DNA of 64,000 nucleotides, taken from positions 45,358-109,357 of the forward strand of contig JAJEEP010000098.1 of NCBI GenBank assembly GCA_022820945.1. The letters are read 5' to 3'. Source of the DNA: Alphaproteobacteria bacterium (GTDB lineage Bacteria; Pseudomonadota; Alphaproteobacteria; UBA828). The translations under genes were made by a program, and so were the position numbers. Of this stretch, positions 10,011 to 20,310 are shown piece by piece (the first letter of the stretch is position 1; each line of letters starts with the position of its first letter). The notes below the pieces were generated by a model. That model was not told the origin of the DNA. It saw only the letters and a list, made by a program, of their open reading frames with translations, and did no database searches.

Positions 10011-10064
10011 GCCGGTCTCCCTCGCTTTTCGGGCAGGCTGAGCGGCGCTGACGGAGGTACGCGC

Positions 10065-10802
10065 GTGGCGGATATCTTCCGAGAGGTCGATGAGGACCTT
10101 CGGCACGAACGCTATCTCAAGCTGTGGCGGCGGTGGCGCTACTGGCTGCTCGGCGTCGGTGTAGCGGCACTTGGTGCCGCGGTCGCCTACGTGATGATCG
10201 CCGATGCCAGGGAGGGCGCCCGCGAGGCCGAGGGGCGGCAGTTTGCAGCCGCCATGGCCGGCATCGAGGCCGGGCGCGGGTCGGAAGCCGTCGACCAGCT
10301 GGCGTCGCTCGCGGCCGATTCGGAGACCGGATACGCCGCGCTCGCCCGGCTGGCGGAAGCCGATTCGCGCGCCGGGCGCGGGGATGTCAGCGGTGCCATA
10401 TTCGTCTACGACCAGATCGCGGCGGACACCCGGCTCGATCCGCTCTACCGCGACCTGGGCGCCCTGCTTGCCGCGCAACGGCTGGTCGACCGCGCGTCGG
10501 CTGCGGAGGTCAACCTGCGGCTCGCACCCCTGCTGGCAGGCCATTCGCCGTGGCGGCCGCTCGCGGCGGAGCTTTCCGCCATCGTCGAGCTGCGCGCCGG
10601 CAACGAGGCGGCGGCTCGTTCGCTCTTCGCCGAGCTCGTGAGCGACCCCGCTGCGCCACTTGGCTTGCGCCAACGGGCGGCCGAGCTGCTGTTGAGCCTC
10701 GGCGGCAATCTGGAGGAGGCGCTTGCGGGTGGCGCCCAGTCGGCCGAGTGGGGCGATGCCGAAGGCTCGGACGATGCGCCGGCCGGGAGCACGGCGGAAT
10801 GA
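10065..10802 (+). CDS. YfgM-like tetratricopeptide protein
   Basis: N-terminal FREVDEDLRHERYLKLWRRWRYWL plus one TM helix and TPR-like region; immediately upstream of bamB. Confidence 0.8.
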   Translation: MADIFREVDEDLRHERYLKLWRRWRYWLLGVGVAALGAAVAYVMIADAREGAREAEGRQFAAAMAGIEAGRGSEAVDQLASLAADSETGYAALARLAEADSRAGRGDVSGAIFVYDQIAADTRLDPLYRDLGALLAAQRLVDRASAAEVNLRLAPLLAGHSPWRPLAAELSAIVELRAGNEAAARSLFAELVSDPAAPLGLRQRAAELLLSLGGNLEEALAGGAQSAEWGDAEGSDDAPAGSTAE

Positions 10803-12154
10803 GGCGCGCCGCACCGGGAGGAGTTGCGCGGTACGCCACCCTGGTCGGCCTTTGCCTTCTCCTCGGCCTGGGCGGCTGCGACACCGTCTCAGATTGGTTT
10901 AGCGACGACGAGGAGTCGCCGGTGGCCGGCGAGCGACTCTCGGTGATTTTTCTCGAGCGTCAACTGGAGCCGGACCCCGGCGCCGAGGCGCTCACGGTGC
11001 GCCTGCCGCCGGCCTACGTGAACGAAGACTGGCCCCAGTCCGGCGGCTACCCGCACCATGCCTTGCACCACCTCGCTGCCGCCGACGTCCTCGAAGAGCG
11101 TTGGCGGGCCAGGATCGGCAGCGGCACCGACGACGACGGACCCCTTCTCGTGTCGCCGGTGGTGGCCGGCGGTCGCGTCTTCACCATGGATACGGAGAGT
11201 CTGATCTCGTCCTACGACGCCGAAACGGGTGCGAGGCTCTGGGTAGCCGATATGCTGCCGGAAGAGGATGACGAGGGCGCATTCGGCGGCGGTCTCGCGG
11301 TGGCGGGCGGCTGGCTGTTCGCGACGACGGGCCTCGGCCACGTGATCGCGCTGGATGCGGAGACCGGTGCGGTGCAGTGGCAGCAGTCGGTCGGCGAGCC
11401 CGTGCGTTCGCCGCCCGTGGTCTCCGGCGGCCGCGTGTTTGCCATCAGCCACGACAATCGGTTGTGGGCGCTGGATGCCGCTACCGGCGCCGTACAATGG
11501 AGCCATGCAGCGATCGCGGAGAGCGCGGGCTTTCTCGGCGGCGGGGCCCCGGCGGTGGAAGGCGGCATTGTGGTCGCACCCTTCTCGTCCGGCGAACTGA
11601 CGGCGTTCCGGGTCGAGAACGGCCGCACGGTCTGGGCTGACATCCTCGCCGTCCAGGGCGTCCGCATCGGCGCCATCGCCACCTTCAACGATATCGATGG
11701 CAGCCCCGTGATCGACCGCGGCATGGTGTTCGCGATCGGTCACGGCGGACGCATGGTCGCCATCGACGAGCGCAGCGGCCGGCGCATCTGGGAGCGGGAC
11801 ATTGCCGGTCTCGACACGCCCTGGGTTGCGGGCGACTTCATTTTTGTGTTGACCGCAAACGGGGAGCTTCTCTGCGTCGCGCGCGAGAGCGGGGCGATCC
11901 TCTGGGTGCGGCCGTTGCCGCGCTTCGAGGACCCGGAGGATCGTGAGGACCCGATCTTCTGGAGCGGCCCGATCCTCGTCGGCGATCGGCTCATCGCTGC
12001 GGGGTCGGACGGCAGGATACTCGCGATCTCGCCCTACGACGGCAGCATTCTCGGCGGGCGCGATGTCGGGAGCGCCGTTCGCGAGCCGCCCGTGGTCGCC
12101 GATCGGACGCTCTTCCTCGTGACCGACGCAGCGGACCTGATCGCGCTGCGCTGA
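10799..12154 (+). CDS. bamB: PQQ-like beta-propeller outer-membrane assembly lipoprotein
   Basis: Lipobox LLLGLGGC, repeated 'DAETGAxxW' blades; ATG overlaps the upstream stop; upstream of der. Confidence 0.88.
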   Translation: MRRAAPGGVARYATLVGLCLLLGLGGCDTVSDWFSDDEESPVAGERLSVIFLERQLEPDPGAEALTVRLPPAYVNEDWPQSGGYPHHALHHLAAADVLEERWRARIGSGTDDDGPLLVSPVVAGGRVFTMDTESLISSYDAETGARLWVADMLPEEDDEGAFGGGLAVAGGWLFATTGLGHVIALDAETGAVQWQQSVGEPVRSPPVVSGGRVFAISHDNRLWALDAATGAVQWSHAAIAESAGFLGGGAPAVEGGIVVAPFSSGELTAFRVENGRTVWADILAVQGVRIGAIATFNDIDGSPVIDRGMVFAIGHGGRMVAIDERSGRRIWERDIAGLDTPWVAGDFIFVLTANGELLCVARESGAILWVRPLPRFEDPEDREDPIFWSGPILVGDRLIAAGSDGRILAISPYDGSILGGRDVGSAVREPPVVADRTLFLVTDAADLIALR

Positions 12155-12170
12155 GGCTGAGGCCGGCCCT

Positions 12171-13502
<1,332 letters not shown>

Positions 13503-13512
13503 GCGGATGAAC

Positions 13513-15045
13513 TCAACCCTCCGCCTCCAGCTCGTCGCGCAGCGTGCGCTTCAGCACCTTGCCATAATTGTTCTTGGGCAGGCCCGCCACGATGCGGTAG
13601 GCGCGCGGGCGCTTGAAGCGGGCAATGCTCTCCAGGCAGAGCCGGTCGAGCCGGTCTTCGGTGACGCTTTGCCCGTCGTGGGGCACGACGAAGGCGACCA
13701 CCTCTTCCCCCCATTCGGGGTGCGCACGGCCAATCACCGCCGCCTCGCGCACCGCCTCGTCGCGCAGCAGCACCTCCTCGATCTCGCGCGGGTAGATGTT
13801 GGTCCCGCCGGAGATGATCATGTCCTTGGCGCGGTCGAGCAGGGTGAGAAAGCCATCCTCGTCGAAGCGGCCGACGTCGCCGGTGTGCAGCCAGCCGCCC
13901 TTGAGCGCGCTCGCGGTGGCCTCCGGGTTCTCCCAGTAGCCCGGCATCACCACGTCGCCGCGCACGACGATCTCGCCGCTTTCGCCCACGGGCAAGGGCC
14001 GGTCCTCCTCGTCGACGACACGCACTTCGACATCGGTGCGTGCGATCCCGGCCGAGCCCAGGCGTTCGCGATAACGCGAGTGCTCGCTCTCGGCGTGGCA
14101 GGCGCGGGAGAGCGCGGTGATGGTCATCGGCGCCTCGCCCTGGCCGTAGATCTGGGCGAGCTTGGGGCCGAGGGCCGCAAGCGCCCGTTCCACGTCGGCC
14201 ACGTACATCGGGCCGCCGCCATAGACGATGAGGTCGAGGTTGGCGGTGTCGGCGCTGGCGAGCGCCGGGCTGTCGAGCAGCCGCACCACCATGGTGGGGG
14301 CCGCAAACATGCTGAGGCCGGGGTGCCGCTCGATCAGGCTGAGCACCTCCGCCGGCTCGAAGCCGCCGCTCTCGGGAATCACGTTGTTGGCGCCCTTGGC
14401 GATGAAGGGCAGCGCGTAGAGGCCCGAGCCGTGGGAGAGCGGCGCCGCGTGCAGCACGCAATCGTCCGGCGCGATCGGGTTGAGATCGGCGAAATAGCTC
14501 AGCGTCATCGTCATCAGGTTGCGGTGGCTGATGGTGGCGCCCTTGGGCCGGCCCGTGGTGCCGCTGGTGTAGAAGAGCCAGGCGGGATCGTCGGGCCGGG
14601 CTGCGGCGAGGCTTGCGGGATCGTGGCCGAGCATGGCGCGCCAGTCTTCGGAACCGGCGACGAGAGGCGGCGCGAGGCTCGGCATCTCGCCGCGCACGCT
14701 CTCGATTCCCTCGGCGTGGCCTTCGTCGGTGACGCAGAGCCGGCTTCCCGAATTGCTCAGGATGTAGGCGACCTCGCGCGGGTGCAGCTTGGCGTTGACC
14801 GGGACCGCGACCAGGCCCGCGTACCAGATGCCGAACAGCGCCTCCAGGTAGTCCGGCCGGTTGGTCATCACGATCGCGACCCGCTCACCGGGGGCCAGCC
14901 CATGCGCTGAGCGCAGCGCGCCTGCGATCGCGCCGGCCCGTTCGTGGAGCTCGCCGTATCGCGCGGTGACCGCGTCGCCGAGCGAGACCGCCGGCCGTTC
15001 GGGCAAGCTTCGTGCCGTCTTCTCCAACAGCGCTGCGATGTTCAT
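13513..15045 (-). CDS. AMP-dependent acyl-CoA synthetase/ligase
   Basis: LFYTSGTTGRPKGATISHRNL, YGQGEAPM, GWLHTGDVGRFDEDGFLTLLDRAKDMIISGGTNIYPREIE. Confidence 0.95.
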   Translation of the reverse strand: MNIAALLEKTARSLPERPAVSLGDAVTARYGELHERAGAIAGALRSAHGLAPGERVAIVMTNRPDYLEALFGIWYAGLVAVPVNAKLHPREVAYILSNSGSRLCVTDEGHAEGIESVRGEMPSLAPPLVAGSEDWRAMLGHDPASLAAARPDDPAWLFYTSGTTGRPKGATISHRNLMTMTLSYFADLNPIAPDDCVLHAAPLSHGSGLYALPFIAKGANNVIPESGGFEPAEVLSLIERHPGLSMFAAPTMVVRLLDSPALASADTANLDLIVYGGGPMYVADVERALAALGPKLAQIYGQGEAPMTITALSRACHAESEHSRYRERLGSAGIARTDVEVRVVDEEDRPLPVGESGEIVVRGDVVMPGYWENPEATASALKGGWLHTGDVGRFDEDGFLTLLDRAKDMIISGGTNIYPREIEEVLLRDEAVREAAVIGRAHPEWGEEVVAFVVPHDGQSVTEDRLDRLCLESIARFKRPRAYRIVAGLPKNNYGKVLKRTLRDELEAEG

Positions 15046-15211
15046 GCCTGCGCCCCGCTAACCGCATTCCCGTCCCGCTCATCCTATACCGGCGGTGCAA
15101 CGCCAGCGCCACCGAGTACCGGCCGCGCGCGGGCGCGGCACAAACGCTTTGTCCGCCATGCTGGCCGCGGTTATTCTCTTTGCCAGACGCGATTCACAGG
15201 GGGGAGGCAGC

Positions 15212-15685
15212 GTGCCCGAGGCGCAGGTCAAGATGACCGTCAATGGCGAGGAGGTTGCCCGCGAGGTGTCGACCCGCACCCTGCTCGTCGAGTTCCTGCG
15301 CTACGATCTCGGCCTCACCGGCACCCATGTCGGCTGCGACACGAGCCAGTGCGGCGCCTGCAACGTGCACGTCGACGGCGAGTGCGTGAAGGCCTGCACC
15401 ATGCTGGCGGTACAGGCCGACGGCGCGGACGTGCTCACCATCGAGGGCGTGGCCGACGGCGAAACGCTCCATCCCATGCAGGCGGCGTTCAAGGAGCATC
15501 ATGCGCTGCAGTGCGGCTTCTGTACGCCCGGCATGGTGATGTGTGCGCTCGACCTGGTGAAGCGGAACGGGAAGCCGAGCGAGGCGGAGATTCGCGCCTA
15601 TCTGGAGGGCAATTTCTGCCGGTGTACCGGCTACCACAATATCGTGAAGGCCATCGCCGCGGGCGCCGAGGCGATGGCGGGCTAG
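15212..15685 (+). CDS. [2Fe-2S]-binding protein, small subunit type of xanthine oxidase/CO dehydrogenase family (CoxS-like)
   Basis: [45 protein letters not shown]; no large or medium subunit genes adjacent. Confidence 0.93.
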   Translation: MPEAQVKMTVNGEEVAREVSTRTLLVEFLRYDLGLTGTHVGCDTSQCGACNVHVDGECVKACTMLAVQADGADVLTIEGVADGETLHPMQAAFKEHHALQCGFCTPGMVMCALDLVKRNGKPSEAEIRAYLEGNFCRCTGYHNIVKAIAAGAEAMAG

Positions 15686-15810
15686 GCAATGCGCGAATGA
15701 GTCATATGATCGCCTGTCATAACCAAGGCGCACATCGCCCGGTGCAAGGCGGGCGTCTTGTGGTGTAGAGTGTCAGTGAGCGCCTGGAAGGCGCGGAGGG
15801 GGTAACGAAC

Positions 15811-16290
15811 GTGCTGAAATCGCTTCATATCGACCCGGACAAGTGTACCGGCTGCCTGCAGTGCGAGCTGGCCTGCTCCCACGTGAATGAGGGAGTGTTC
15901 AACCCCGCCAAGTCTCGCATCAAGGTGTTCAACTTCCACGATCAGGGGCGGATGGTCCCCTACACCTGCACCCAGTGCGACGAGGCGTGGTGCATGCAGG
16001 CCTGCCCGGTCGATGCGATCACGCTCGACGCAGAGACCGGCGCCAAGGTGGTCTCCGATGCGCTCTGCGTGGGCTGCAAGGTGTGCACCATCGCCTGCCC
16101 CTTCGGGACCGTGAACTACAACGCGTCCACCGGCAAGGTGATCAAGTGCGATCTCTGCGGCGGCGATCCCGAGTGCGCCAAGGCGTGCCCGACCGCGGCG
16201 ATCACCTATGTGGATGCGAACTGGACCGGCCTCGATCGGATGCGTCAGTGGGCGTCCAAGACCGACGCCGGCGCGCAGGCCGAGGCCTAG
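15811..16290 (+). CDS. 4Fe-4S dicluster/multi-cluster ferredoxin-like electron-transfer protein (AorA-like)
   Basis: CTGCLQCELAC, CTQCDEAWCMQACPVDAI, CVGCKVCTIACPFG, CDLCGGDPECAKACPTAAI. Confidence 0.93.
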   Translation: MLKSLHIDPDKCTGCLQCELACSHVNEGVFNPAKSRIKVFNFHDQGRMVPYTCTQCDEAWCMQACPVDAITLDAETGAKVVSDALCVGCKVCTIACPFGTVNYNASTGKVIKCDLCGGDPECAKACPTAAITYVDANWTGLDRMRQWASKTDAGAQAEA

Positions 16291-16302
16291 GGAGGACTCG
16301 TC

Positions 16303-18147
16303 ATGGCATGGGCAAGGAACGTGCTGCGGGTGAACCTCACCGAGGGCACCTGCAAGAACGAGCCGTTGAACATGGAATGGGCCCAGAAGTACCTGGGCCA
16401 GCGGGGGCTCGCCACGAAGTATCTGGTCGAGGAGACCGACCCGAGGGTCGATCCGCTCTCGCCCGACAACAAGATGATCATGACCACCGGCCCGCTGACC
16501 GGCACCTGCGCGTCGACGGCCGGGCGCTATTCGGTCGTGACCAAGGGCGCGCTTACCGGCGCGATCGCGTGCTCGAATTCCGGCGGCTTCTTCGGCAACG
16601 AGATGAAGAACGCCGGCTACGATATGATCATCTTCGAGGGCCGGTCGCCGAATCCGGTCTACCTCCTGGTGGAGAACGACAGCGCCCAGCTGATCGATGC
16701 CAGCGAGTTCTGGGGCAAATCGGTCTGGGATACCGAGGAGGGGATCAAGGCCAAGCATCAGGATCCGCTGATCCGCGTCGCCTCCATCGGCGTCGCCGGT
16801 GAGGCTGGCGTGAAGTTCGCCTGCGTGGTGAACGATATGCACCGCGCCGCCGGGCGCTCCGGTGTCGGCACGGTCATGGGGTCGAAGAACCTCAAGGCCG
16901 TGGCGATTCGCGGCACGTTGGGCGTCTCGGTCGAGGATGTCGGCTCCTTCATGCAGGCGACCGCCGAGGGCAAGCAGACCCTCGCGGACAACGCCGTCAC
17001 CGGTCAGGGCCTGCCGGCCTACGGCACCCAGGTGCTGATGAACGTCATCAACGAGGTCGGGGCGCTGCCCACCCGCAACCATCGGGACGTGCAGTTCGAC
17101 GGTGCGAAGAATATCTCGGCCGAGGCGATGGCCGAGCCCCGCGCCGACGGCAAGCCCAACCTGGTGACCAACGCCGCCTGCTTCGGCTGCACCATCGCCT
17201 GCGGGCGCATCTCCACGGTCGAGCGGACCCACTACACGGTGGCCGAGCGGCCGGAGTATCAGATCGCCTCCGGCGGCCTCGAGTACGAGGCGGCCTGGGC
17301 GCTGGGCGCGGCCACGGGCGTGGACGATCTCGACGCGCTCACCTTCGCCAACTTCATCTGCAACGAGCAGGGCATCGACCCGATCTCCTTCGGCGCCACT
17401 GTCGGCGCCGCCATGGAGCTCTATGAGGAAGGCGCCATCGGCGACGCCGAGACCGGCGGCATCGAGTGCAAGTTCGGCTCCGCCAAGGCGCTGACCGACC
17501 TCGCCGAGCTCACCGGCAAGGGCGAGGGTTTTGGGGCCGAGATCGGCCTCGGCTCCAAGCGGCTCTGCGAGAAGTATGGCAAGCCGGAGCTCTCGATGTC
17601 GGTCAAGGGCCAGGAGTTCCCGGCCTACGATTCGCGCGGCATTCAGGGCATGGGCCTCGCCTACGCGACCGCGAACCGGGGCGCCTGCCACCTGCGGGCC
17701 TACACCGTCTCGTCCGAGATCCTGGGCGTGCCGGAGAAAACCGACCCGCACGTGACCGAGGGCAAGGCCGGCCTGGTCAAGGCCTTCCAGGACGCGACCT
17801 CTGCGGTGGATTCTTCCGGCCTTTGTGTCTTCACCACCTTCGCCTGGTCGCTCGACGACATCGCACCGCAGATCAACGCGGCCTGCGAGGGCGACTGGAC
17901 GGCGGAGAAGCTGCTGGAGGTCGGCGAGCGGGTCTGGAACCTGGAGCGGCAGTACAACTGCGCGGCGGGCTTCACGGGCAAGGACGACAACCTGCCAGAG
18001 CGTCTGCTCAAGGACGCGGCGAAGACCGGCCCGGCCGAAGGCCTCACCAACGGCCTCGCCCAGATGCTGCCGGAATACTACGAGGTGCGCGGCTGGACCG
18101 ACGACGGCGTGCCCAGCAACGAGACGGTGGAGCGCCTCGCGCTCTAG
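16303..18147 (+). CDS. Aldehyde:ferredoxin oxidoreductase (tungsten/molybdopterin)
   Basis: N-terminal domain 'RVNLTEGTC...YLGQRGLATKYL', GPLTGT..STAGRYSVVTKGALTGAIACSNSGGFFG, 4Fe-4S motif CFGCTIAC with later GLCVF. Confidence 0.95.
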   Translation: MAWARNVLRVNLTEGTCKNEPLNMEWAQKYLGQRGLATKYLVEETDPRVDPLSPDNKMIMTTGPLTGTCASTAGRYSVVTKGALTGAIACSNSGGFFGNEMKNAGYDMIIFEGRSPNPVYLLVENDSAQLIDASEFWGKSVWDTEEGIKAKHQDPLIRVASIGVAGEAGVKFACVVNDMHRAAGRSGVGTVMGSKNLKAVAIRGTLGVSVEDVGSFMQATAEGKQTLADNAVTGQGLPAYGTQVLMNVINEVGALPTRNHRDVQFDGAKNISAEAMAEPRADGKPNLVTNAACFGCTIACGRISTVERTHYTVAERPEYQIASGGLEYEAAWALGAATGVDDLDALTFANFICNEQGIDPISFGATVGAAMELYEEGAIGDAETGGIECKFGSAKALTDLAELTGKGEGFGAEIGLGSKRLCEKYGKPELSMSVKGQEFPAYDSRGIQGMGLAYATANRGACHLRAYTVSSEILGVPEKTDPHVTEGKAGLVKAFQDATSAVDSSGLCVFTTFAWSLDDIAPQINAACEGDWTAEKLLEVGERVWNLERQYNCAAGFTGKDDNLPERLLKDAAKTGPAEGLTNGLAQMLPEYYEVRGWTDDGVPSNETVERLAL

Positions 18148-18175
18148 CCCGCATCGTTCGTCATTCTCGTGACGG

Positions 18176-18214
18176 CGGGGGGCCGCGCGCACCGACGAGG
18201 GCGCCGGTCCCCCG
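18176..18214 (+). other. Strong intercistronic stem-loop between the AOR and FAD-reductase genes
   Basis: CGGGGGGCCG (18176-18185) pairs with CGGTCCCCCG (18205-18214) with one G-U; loop contains GCGC/GCGC inner pairing; no following T-tract. Confidence 0.5.
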
Positions 18215-18319
18215 GCTTGTATCGAGGGTGACGTCACTGAACGCGACGAAATGGGCCATCCCCTGCCGCGCACGGGCGCGGGCCGTGGGGACGGTACGAA
18301 GAGCCAAGCGGGAGCCAAC

Positions 18320-19567
18320 ATGCAGCATGTGATCGTGGGTGCCGGCCCGGCCGGCGTGGTCGCAGCCGAAACCCTGCGCAAGGGCGACCGGAACGCCGAC
18401 ATCGTTCTCATCGGCGACGAGCCGGAGCCTCCCTATTCGCGGATGGCAATCCCCTACGTCCTCGAAGGGATGATCGAGCAAAGCGGGACCTACCTCCGCA
18501 AGTCCGACGGCCATTACGAGGGCCTCGGCATCCAGTATCTCCAAGGGCGGGCGGAATCCGTGGCCCCGGCGGACGGCACGCTCACCCTCAGCGGCGGCGA
18601 GAGCGTCTCCTACGACCGTCTTCTGCTCTCCACCGGCGCGACGCCGCTCAGCCCGCCGGTGCCCGGCCTCGACCTGCCCGGCGTGCACAACTGTTGGACC
18701 CTCAAGGACTGCCGCGGGATCGCCAAGCTGCTCAACGAAGACGCCAACGTTGTGCTCATCGGCGCGGGCTTCATCGGCTGCATCATCCTGGAGGCGCTTG
18801 CCAAGCGCTGCGGCAACCTCACCGTGGTCGAGATGGAAGACCGCATGGTCTCACGCATGATGGACGCCACGGCAGGCGGCATGCTGCAACGCTGGTGCGG
18901 GGCCAAGAACATCCGCGTGCTCACCTCGACGCGGGTCGCCGGCATCGAGGCCGCGTCCGGCGCGGGCGGCGACAAGGCCGTGGTGCTGGACAGCGGCGAG
19001 AGGATCGACGCCCATCTGGTCGTGCTTGCCGTCGGCGTCGCGCCCAATATCGGCTTCCTGGAGGGGAGCGGGATCAGGACCGACCACGGCGTGCTCGTCG
19101 ATCAGCGCCTAGAGACCAGCGCCAAGGGCGTGTTCGCCGCAGGCGACGTGGCCCAGGGCCTCGATTTCTCCACCGGCGAGTACTCGGTGCATGCGATCCA
19201 GCCGACCGCGACCGAGCACGGCCGCATTGCGGCGCTCAACATGCTGGGGCGGCACGCGCACTACAAGGGCAGCCTCAACATGAACGTGCTCGCCACGGTC
19301 GGGCTCGTCTCGAGCTCGTTCGGCAGCTGGGAAGGCGTCGCCGGCGGCGACAGCGGCGTCGCGGTGGATGAGGACGGATACAAGTACCTCCGGCTGGAGT
19401 TCGACGGTGACCATCTGGTGGGTGCGCTCGGCATCGGGCTTACCGACCATGTCGGTGTGATTCGCGGCCTGATCCAGAACCAGACCGCGCTCGGCGACTG
19501 GAAGGAGAGGCTGCAGGAGAACCCGCACCGCGTGATGGAGGCTTACGTCGCCCACAGCCAGACCTGA
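18320..19567 (+). CDS. FAD-dependent NAD(P)/disulfide oxidoreductase family protein (AorC-like)
   Basis: [51 protein letters not shown]. Confidence 0.92.
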   Translation: MQHVIVGAGPAGVVAAETLRKGDRNADIVLIGDEPEPPYSRMAIPYVLEGMIEQSGTYLRKSDGHYEGLGIQYLQGRAESVAPADGTLTLSGGESVSYDRLLLSTGATPLSPPVPGLDLPGVHNCWTLKDCRGIAKLLNEDANVVLIGAGFIGCIILEALAKRCGNLTVVEMEDRMVSRMMDATAGGMLQRWCGAKNIRVLTSTRVAGIEAASGAGGDKAVVLDSGERIDAHLVVLAVGVAPNIGFLEGSGIRTDHGVLVDQRLETSAKGVFAAGDVAQGLDFSTGEYSVHAIQPTATEHGRIAALNMLGRHAHYKGSLNMNVLATVGLVSSSFGSWEGVAGGDSGVAVDEDGYKYLRLEFDGDHLVGALGIGLTDHVGVIRGLIQNQTALGDWKERLQENPHRVMEAYVAHSQT

Positions 19568-19618
19568 GCCACTTCGGCCGCGATCACGGCGCTATCCCGG
19601 AGACGCCGCGAACTCGCC

Positions 19619-19870
19619 ATGAAAGTGACCGTCAAGCTCTATGCCCTTCTGAGCGACTATCTCCCCGCCGGTGCCGTGGACAACCAGGTGGAGCTCGACC
19701 TGGACGCGGGCACCACGCCCGAGGACGTCTTCGCCAGGTTCAACCTGCCCCGCCAGTACTGCTCCATCGTGCTGGTAAACGGCATCTACGTGGAGCCGAG
19801 CGAGCGCGGCTCCCACGCGCTGAGCGAGAACGACACGCTGGCGATCTGGCCGCCCGTGGCCGGCGGCTGA
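19619..19870 (+). CDS. MoaD/ThiS family sulfur carrier protein
   Basis: 83 aa, VKLYALLSDYLP N-terminus, VLVNGIYVEP, LAIWPPVAGG with terminal Gly-Gly. Confidence 0.9.
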   Translation: MKVTVKLYALLSDYLPAGAVDNQVELDLDAGTTPEDVFARFNLPRQYCSIVLVNGIYVEPSERGSHALSENDTLAIWPPVAGG

Positions 19871-19930
19871 GCCGGCAACCGGCCCGCCCAGGCACGAGTC
19901 CCCGTCGCACGTCCAAGCTCCAGCACGCCT

Positions 19931-20218
19931 GTGCCCGAGACTCTGACCGTCGAAAAGGAGATGGCGATCGAGCGCCAGGAGTTCCGGCGCACGCTGCGAC
20001 GCGCGCTCCCGAAGGCAGATATCTCTGAGGAAGGCGACACGATCACGGTCCGCGAGGGGGCCGGCACGCTGGAAATCACGCTCTCGTCCAGGCCGGAGCG
20101 CCGCATCGGCCTTCTCGCGCTGCCGGTCCTCGCCGCGCGCTTCCATTACCGCGGTTACGACGACCCCGCCGGGCACCTCGCCCGGCTCGACATCTCCTTC
20201 CAGCGCGGCGGCGGGTAG
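19931..20218 (+). CDS. Uncharacterised 95-aa protein in AOR cluster
   Basis: In-line ORF with GTG start between the MoaD-like and SRPBCC genes; no recognised motif. Confidence 0.6.
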   Translation: MPETLTVEKEMAIERQEFRRTLRRALPKADISEEGDTITVREGAGTLEITLSSRPERRIGLLALPVLAARFHYRGYDDPAGHLARLDISFQRGGG

Positions 20219-20310
20219 GGGAGGGCGCCGAGACCGTATCGCGCGTTGCGCTCGCCGCCGTTTCCGTCCACCATCGCCGATTGCCTCAAATAAGAAGGGG
20301 AGGACGGGCA

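Noticed and set aside
15780-15794. Short inverted repeat GCGCCT-GGA-AGGCGC upstream of the 4Fe-4S gene
   Set aside because: Only 6 bp with a 3-nt loop; common by chance in GC-rich DNA
15682-18411. 909-aa minus-strand ORF opposite the AOR operon
   Set aside because: Shadow ORF over AOR and ferredoxin genes; no domain-like motif, biased composition
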